Assembly (NCBI GenBank): GCA_023255095.1
Contig: JALRJJ010000110.1
Coordinates: 1 to 10,293 of the forward strand
Source: a bacterium
Lineage (GTDB): Bacteria > Fidelibacterota > Marinisomatia > Marinisomatales > Marinisomataceae
Direction of reading: 5' to 3'
DNA length: 10,293 nucleotides
The translations under genes and the position numbers were made by a program. This document shows positions 6,214-10,293 of this stretch, in pieces. Position 1 is the first letter of the stretch. Every line of letters starts with the position of its first letter. The notes beneath the pieces were generated by a model. That model did not search any database. It saw only the letters and a list, made by a program, of their open reading frames with translations, and was not told where the DNA came from.

Positions 6214-7335
6214 ATGAAAGTTGGCGTATTAAAAGAAAATAAAAACGGCGAAAAAAGGGTGGCAATCATCCCTCAAACTGTCGCAACCCTTTCAAAAAAG
6301 GGTTACCATTTTTTTATTGAAGCAGGTGCTGGAGCTAACTCCTTTTTTTCTGATACTGATTACGAGAAAGCTGGGGCTACAATTTGTGACCTTTCCACAA
6401 TTTATCAATCTAATATTATTGTTAAAGTCAACGCTCCAACCTTAGATGAAATCAATCAGATTTCTAAAAATACTCTCTTAATTAGTCTTTTTCAGACCAT
6501 TCGTGATATTGAATTGGTAAAAGCATTAAAAGAACGAGAATGCTCGGCATTTTCTTTAAATTTATTACCCAGAACTACTTTGGCTCAGAAAATGGATATC
6601 TTGAGCTCTCAAGCCAATATCGCAGGATATAAAGCGGTGATTATTGGCGCAGATCATTTAGGAAAATACATGCCTTTATTGATGACTGCAGCTGGAACTA
6701 TCTCTCCTGCTAAAACCTTAATCATCGGTGCGGGTGTTGCTGGGTTGCAAGCCATAGCCACTGCAAAAAGATTAGGTGCTCAGGTTGAAGCTTTTGATGT
6801 CCGTCCTGAAGTCAAGGAACAAGTTGAAAGTTTAGGAGCGAAATTTGTTGAAGTGGAAAGTAGTAGCGATGATGGTGTAGGAACTGGAGGATACGCTAAA
6901 GAAACCAGTGATGAGTATAAAGCTAAGCAGCAAGAAATCATGAAAGAAAGAATTTCTGTCTCAGATCTAGTCATTACCACTGCTCTTATCCCCAATAGAC
7001 CAGCTCCAAAGTTAATTACCACCGAAATGGTAGAAATGATGAAGCCAGGTTCAATTATTATGGATTTAGCCTCTGAGAATGGCGGAAATTGCGAACTGAC
7101 CTCCCCTGGTGAAATTGTCAATCATAAACAAATTTTTATTGATGGAAACACCAACTTACCCAGCACGATGCCTACACACGCTAGTCAACTTTTTTCAAAA
7201 AATATTGAAGCAATCATCGATCATTGTCATGGAGAAAATGGTTTTCATTTAAATAAGGAAGATGAAATTGTTAGTGGGATGCTTTTCCTTGATAATGGTG
7301 AAATCACTCATCAACCAACCAAAGAGGCCTTATAA
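6214..7335 (+). CDS. pntAA: NAD(P) transhydrogenase, subunit alpha part 1 (domain I, NAD(H)-binding)
   Basis: Domain I of the proton-translocating transhydrogenase is a cytosolic dimer that passes hydride between NAD(H) and the NADP(H) bound on PntB. The 373-residue protein starts with MKVGVLKENKNGEKRVAI, the standard alanine-dehydrogenase/PNT N-terminus, which fixes the start at 6214 rather than at the in-frame ATG at 6103. The RQD loop that contacts nicotinamide is intact (Arg120, Gln125, Asp128). The Rossmann motif GAGVAG is at 172-177, with the acidic Asp195 for the adenosine ribose, and the mobile-loop motif GGYAKE is at 225-230. The membrane part is absent, so this is the split form seen in Rhodospirillum rubrum. 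There is no Shine-Dalgarno motif before the ATG. The stop overlaps the next start by one base (TAATG). This is the first gene of a three-gene operon. Confidence 0.95.
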   Translation: MKVGVLKENKNGEKRVAIIPQTVATLSKKGYHFFIEAGAGANSFFSDTDYEKAGATICDLSTIYQSNIIVKVNAPTLDEINQISKNTLLISLFQTIRDIELVKALKERECSAFSLNLLPRTTLAQKMDILSSQANIAGYKAVIIGADHLGKYMPLLMTAAGTISPAKTLIIGAGVAGLQAIATAKRLGAQVEAFDVRPEVKEQVESLGAKFVEVESSSDDGVGTGGYAKETSDEYKAKQQEIMKERISVSDLVITTALIPNRPAPKLITTEMVEMMKPGSIIMDLASENGGNCELTSPGEIVNHKQIFIDGNTNLPSTMPTHASQLFSKNIEAIIDHCHGENGFHLNKEDEIVSGMLFLDNGEITHQPTKEAL

Positions 7336-7604
7336 TGGATGTCAATTTAATTACAATATTTATCTTAGCAATCTTTGTTGGAAATGAAATTATTAATAAA
7401 GTTCCTCCAACCCTTCATACTCCATTGATGTCTGGATCTAATGCTATTTCTGGGATTGCGATCGTTGGAGCTTTACTAGCTATTAGAGTTGGCGGTGAAA
7501 TGGGAACGTACATTGGTCTTGCTGCTTTGATTTGTGCTACCATCAATGTGGTAGGTGGTTTTTTAGTTACTGATAGAATGTTAAAAATGTTTAAGAAAAA
7601 ATGA
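7335..7604 (+). CDS. pntAB: NAD(P) transhydrogenase, subunit alpha part 2 (membrane domain IIa)
   Basis: This 89-residue protein is almost wholly membrane-embedded, with three predicted helices at about 5-18, 36-52 and 57-76 and a basic end (KMFKKK). It supplies the alpha-side helices of the proton channel (domain IIa). The loop and helix segment PPTLHTPLMSGSNAISGI (24-41) is the family hallmark, and His28 is a candidate proton-path residue. AGAGG-type spacing (AGAGG at 7323-7327, 7 bases before the ATG) supports the start, which overlaps the pntAA stop. It ends in TGA inside the ATGA junction with pntB, so TGA acts as a normal stop codon in this genome. That bears on how the alaS TGA is read. 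Confidence 0.94.
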   Translation: MDVNLITIFILAIFVGNEIINKVPPTLHTPLMSGSNAISGIAIVGALLAIRVGGEMGTYIGLAALICATINVVGGFLVTDRMLKMFKKK

Positions 7605-8956
7605 ATTTATTTTACCTTATATCCGCAGTTTGTTTCATCTTAGGTTTAAAAAGACTTTCCCATCCAAGAACAGCCAGAAGTGGAAACTTTTTAGCTGCCT
7701 TAGGGATGTTGATTGCTATTGCTGCCACCCTAGCCTCTTCAAATGTTTTAGACACAAATCTAATTCTAATTGGTGTAGGAGTTGGGTCATTGATTGGTTT
7801 TTTATTTGCAACTAGAGTTCAAATGACTGAAATGCCACAGATGGTGGCGATTTTTAATGGACTAGGTGGTGCTGCTTCCGCCCTTATCGCTTCGGCAGAA
7901 TTTCTCTCCAATCCTAACAGTCCTTATATTATTGTTTGTCTAAGTGTTTTTATTGGATCTTTAACATTCACTGGTAGTTTCATCGCCTTCGGAAAATTAC
8001 AAGGAATCATTTCAGGAAGAGCAATTACATTTAAAGGTCAGCAATTATTCAATGCATTAATTGCTTTAGCTAGTTTAGTGCTAATTTTAACCCCCAACCT
8101 TTTAGCATCTGATCTAATGACTGCATTTACTGTAATCATTATTTTAGCTCTTATTCTAGGAATTGGATTAACCATTCCGATTGGTGGAGCTGATATGCCA
8201 GTAGTGATTTCTTTGCTTAATTCTTATTCAGGTGTTGCTGCAGCTGCCACCGGTTTTTTAATTGATAATCAAGCGTTAATCATTAGTGGATCATTAGTGG
8301 GAGCATCTGGATTGATTCTAACAAATATTATGTGCAAAGGTATGAATCGTTCCCTTGCAAATGTTATTTTTGGAGCTGTTGGGGCTGAATCTTCATCTGG
8401 ATCGAGTGCTGAAGGTAAAGAAATGAACATTAAAAGCTACTCTACTACTGAAGCAGCGATGATTCTTGATGCGGCAGAGAAAATTATTATTGTTCCAGGT
8501 TATGGATTGGCTGTTGCTCAAGCTCAACATATTACTCGTGAAGTTGCTGATACGCTAGAGTCAAAAGGTAAAAAAGTGTATTATGCCATTCATCCTGTTG
8601 CGGGAAGAATGCCAGGACACATGAATGTCCTTCTGGCTGAAGCAAATGTTTCTTACGATCTATTAAAAGATTTAGATGAAATTAATCCAGAATTTGAAGA
8701 TTGTGATGTCGCGCTAATCTTAGGTGCAAATGATGTTGTTAATCCAGCAGCAAGACATGATCAATCAAGTCCAATTTATGGAATGCCCATTCTAAATGTT
8801 GATAAATCTAAAACGGTTATTATCAATAAAAGAAGTATGAATCCTGGATTCGCAGGAGTTCAAAATGAACTCTTTGGATATGATAATTCGATTATGGTTT
8901 TTGGAGATGCTAAAGATATGCTAAACAGCCTCCTTAAAGAAATCAAAGAATTATAA
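7601..8956 (+). CDS. pntB: NAD(P) transhydrogenase, subunit beta (membrane domain IIb and NADP(H)-binding domain III)
   Basis: The 451-residue beta subunit has about nine membrane helices in the first 260 residues, then a linker, then the soluble NADP(H) domain III (about 285-451). With the two alpha parts it uses the proton gradient to reduce NADP+ with NADH. Domain III motifs are complete: VPGYGLAVAQAQ (298-309) with the nucleotide-binding GYG at 300-302, VAGRMPGHMNVLLAEA (around 333-349), GANDVVNPAA starting at 375 with Asp378, and the KRSMNPGFAGV lid. In the membrane domain the segment TEMPQMVAIFNGLGGAASAL has Asn86 where E. coli has the channel residue His91. The length is normal and no key motif is missing. 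The start overlaps pntAB by four bases (ATGA). Confidence 0.96.
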   Translation: MNLFYLISAVCFILGLKRLSHPRTARSGNFLAALGMLIAIAATLASSNVLDTNLILIGVGVGSLIGFLFATRVQMTEMPQMVAIFNGLGGAASALIASAEFLSNPNSPYIIVCLSVFIGSLTFTGSFIAFGKLQGIISGRAITFKGQQLFNALIALASLVLILTPNLLASDLMTAFTVIIILALILGIGLTIPIGGADMPVVISLLNSYSGVAAAATGFLIDNQALIISGSLVGASGLILTNIMCKGMNRSLANVIFGAVGAESSSGSSAEGKEMNIKSYSTTEAAMILDAAEKIIIVPGYGLAVAQAQHITREVADTLESKGKKVYYAIHPVAGRMPGHMNVLLAEANVSYDLLKDLDEINPEFEDCDVALILGANDVVNPAARHDQSSPIYGMPILNVDKSKTVIINKRSMNPGFAGVQNELFGYDNSIMVFGDAKDMLNSLLKEIKEL

Positions 8957-8992
8957 ATTAGTATTTCTACGTATTTTTTCTAAATTTTAACC

Positions 8993-9484
8993 ATGTCAAG
9001 TGTAAGTCTATATGAATTAGCTGATGAATTTAAAATTGCTCTTGAAGAACTTACTGACATTGAAGATGAATACATTCTAGATACCCTAGAATCAATCCAG
9101 GGAGAATTCAAACTAAAATCAATCAATGTGGCCAAATTTATTCGAAATCTTGAACATACAGCAGAGGGCATAAAAGAAACTGAAAGAAAACAAGCTGATC
9201 GAAGAAAAAATTTAGAAAACAAAATTTTAAGACTTAAAGAATATCTGAAAAGTAATTTAGAAAATGTTGGACTAGATAAAATTGAAAATGATGAATTAGT
9301 TATTACTATTCAAAAAAATCCTCATAAAGTTTCTATTATTGATGAACAATTGATTCCAAAAGAATATTTTGAGATTCAAGAACAAATCTCTATCAATAAA
9401 ACAAAGATTAAAGAAGATTTAAAAAATGGGAAAGCTATTCCAGGTTGTGAAATGATTCAAGAAAAACGTTTAAATATTAAATAA
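8993..9484 (+). CDS. Siphovirus Gp157-family protein
   Basis: The 163-residue product matches the Sipho_Gp157 pattern over its full length. SLYELADEFKIALEEL is at 5-20, an acidic segment follows, and DTLESIQGEF is at 30-39. A long charged, probably coiled-coil helix spans about 45-92 and includes RRKNLENKILRLKEYL (70-85). The strand block ITIQKNPHKVSIIDE (104-118) is next, then IPKEYF (121-126), and the C-terminus includes LKNGKAIPGCEM. The family is typical of tailed-phage early/recombination regions and of prophages. Its Pfam description links it to phage resistance in Streptococcus thermophilus, but the mechanism is not established. The gene starts 36 bases after pntB with no clear Shine-Dalgarno motif, and its TAA directly abuts the next ATG. 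A phage gene here suggests transfer. Confidence 0.88.
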   Translation: MSSVSLYELADEFKIALEELTDIEDEYILDTLESIQGEFKLKSINVAKFIRNLEHTAEGIKETERKQADRRKNLENKILRLKEYLKSNLENVGLDKIENDELVITIQKNPHKVSIIDEQLIPKEYFEIQEQISINKTKIKEDLKNGKAIPGCEMIQEKRLNIK

Positions 9485-10066
9485 ATGCTACAATTTTTTG
9501 CTGAAAAAAGAGTTTTTTTTAATAGAATCCTAGGATTGTTTCTAATTGCGTTAATTTATTTTTCTCCTACCATCAATTTGAATTCCATCAACATGGAAAA
9601 TTATAATACTTCACTATGGAATATTTCCGGAATGATTTTGATGGTATTAGGATCAATTGGAAGAATTTGGGCTTCATTATTCATTGAAGGACATAAAACA
9701 AAAAAGGTAATTACCGATGGCCCCTATTCCCTTATCAGACACCCGTTATATCTTTTTAGTCTTATGATTCTCTTAAGTTTATTTCTCGCTATTAAATCGG
9801 TATTCATTGGATTATATCTTTTGACAATGTTTATTTTATTTCATATCCCAACAGTGCTTAATGAAGAGAGAGTTTTAACAGAACTTCATGGAGGAGATTA
9901 CATGCAGTATAAGAATCGGGTTTCCAGATTTATACCAAATATTTTCATTTATAAAAAAGTTGAAAAAGATACTTATTTAGATATCAGGCTTCAAAGAGTT
10001 CAACAAGTTATGATCGAAGCCGTTTTGTTAATTATCCTTTATGAGGCTATAATTTTTTTAAATTAA
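9485..10066 (+). CDS. Isoprenylcysteine carboxyl methyltransferase (ICMT/PEMT)-like integral membrane protein
   Basis: This 193-residue membrane protein has hydrophobic helices at about 14-30, 45-66, 90-122 and 174-192. It carries the C-terminal signature of the ICMT/phospholipid methyltransferase superfamily. GPYSLIRHPLY (79-89) contains the RHP motif that helps bind S-adenosylmethionine. After it come NEERVL (126-131) and the partner residues in GGDYMQYKNRVSRFIP (136-151). Such proteins methylate small lipophilic or lipid substrates at the membrane, but bacterial members mostly have no known substrate and none can be inferred here. The gene begins on the base after the Gp157 stop and has no Shine-Dalgarno motif, so it is probably translated together with Gp157. 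Its end overlaps the convergent nuclease gene by 9 bases. It could be host cargo or part of a phage-derived segment. Confidence 0.85.
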   Translation: MLQFFAEKRVFFNRILGLFLIALIYFSPTINLNSINMENYNTSLWNISGMILMVLGSIGRIWASLFIEGHKTKKVITDGPYSLIRHPLYLFSLMILLSLFLAIKSVFIGLYLLTMFILFHIPTVLNEERVLTELHGGDYMQYKNRVSRFIPNIFIYKKVEKDTYLDIRLQRVQQVMIEAVLLIILYEAIIFLN

Positions 10067-10293
10067 ATCCTTTTCTCTCAACATGTTGATTAGATCCTGA
10101 TTGAGATAATCAATACTATGAATATCAAAAGAATCATCCTTTAAATGAATTAGAGTTTGACTTCCAACCTCTAAACCATAAAATCGTTCAAGAATATATC
10201 GATAAAAGGATAATTGAAGAGAGTAGTGCATAAAATTACAATCATCTATATGATTAGATGATTGCAGAATTCCTTTTTTGTCATTGAATGCAG
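10058..10293 (-). CDS. C-terminal part of a virus-type PD-(D/E)XK (RecB-like) nuclease, partial
   Basis: A minus-strand frame enters from the right edge and stays open for 77 codons to a TAA at 10060-10058. It includes DDCNFMHYSLQLSFYRYILE and then RFYGLEVGSQTLIHL. The string CN-x-x-HYSLQL-x-x-Y-x-YILE-x-x-YG is, to my knowledge, the C-terminal hallmark of a PD-(D/E)XK nuclease family common in large phages and giant viruses. QLSFY supplies the Q-x-x-x-Y motif of RecB-type nucleases. The catalytic D...ExK residues would lie upstream, outside the window, so activity cannot be judged. Such nucleases act in phage recombination or DNA end processing and often occur in the same phage genomes as Gp157. 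The last 9 bases overlap the convergent ICMT-like gene. The remote family call is moderately firm; the exact role is inferred. Confidence 0.7.
   Translation of the reverse strand, partial: AFNDKKGILQSSNHIDDCNFMHYSLQLSFYRYILERFYGLEVGSQTLIHLKDDSFDIHSIDYLNQDLINMLREKDLI
10239..10264. repeat. Perfect 10-bp inverted repeat within the nuclease gene
   Basis: CAATCATCTA (10239-10248) and TAGATGATTG (10255-10264) are exact reverse complements around a 6-base loop. The repeat lies in the coding part for SSNHIDDC of the nuclease. It has no T-tract and is probably chance, although it could form a hairpin in the mRNA. Confidence 0.5.

Noticed and set aside
6125..6265. Longer pip reading frame starting at 6265.
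   Set aside because: The extra 47 residues do not resemble the family, and the extension runs into the start of pntAA. The Met at 6124 gives the usual length and N-terminus.
6780..7121. Minus-strand open frame of 113 codons inside pntAA.
   Set aside because: It is fully antisense to a conserved domain, with composition expected of a shadow frame. The same applies to the antisense frames at 1139-1402, 2071-2298, 5530-5877 and 8980-9222, and to the offset plus-strand frame at 7630-7815 within pntB.
1..10293. tRNA, rRNA, CRISPR array, insertion sequence or attachment site.
   Set aside because: No cloverleaf-like segment, regularly spaced repeat, transposase or flanking direct repeat was seen by eye. 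The window is almost fully occupied by protein genes.

Overview
This AT-rich bacterial stretch has short intergenic gaps and standard stop codons. DUF5683, a short secreted AMIN-like protein and a three-polypeptide transhydrogenase point to the Bacteroidota/FCB side of the tree, with marine Candidatus Marinimicrobia (SAR406) as my best guess. Shine-Dalgarno motifs occur inside operons, which argues against typical Flavobacteriia. The taxonomy is an inference.

Left block (1-4565, minus strand): one tightly packed operon read right to left. It runs alaS, then a PPC/DUF296 protein, a RidA-family deaminase, a small DUF5683 membrane protein and a sodium:neurotransmitter-symporter (NSS) gene. Two of these genes are damaged. 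alaS is cut by an in-frame TGA (3327-3329) at a position where the family usually has glycine. The NSS gene stops being NSS-like inside TM6 and runs into the start of an unrelated lipoprotein-like gene that leaves the window at base 1.

Middle block (4566-8956): a divergent intergenic region separates alaS from a secreted AMIN-like protein of unknown function. That gene converges on, and overlaps by 6 bases, a proline iminopeptidase on the minus strand. A second divergent intergenic region leads into pntAA-pntAB-pntB, the proton-translocating NAD(P) transhydrogenase, whose three genes overlap by 1-4 bases.

Right block (8957-10293): the content becomes phage-like. A Siphovirus Gp157-family gene is followed immediately by an isoprenylcysteine-methyltransferase-like membrane protein. 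Converging on these from the right edge is the C-terminal end of a virus-type PD-(D/E)XK (RecB-like) nuclease. This may be the edge of a prophage, an island or a set of captured phage genes.

I found no rRNA, tRNA, CRISPR array, insertion sequence or convincing intrinsic terminator. The points most worth checking are the alaS TGA, the NSS/lipoprotein junction and the phage-like right end.
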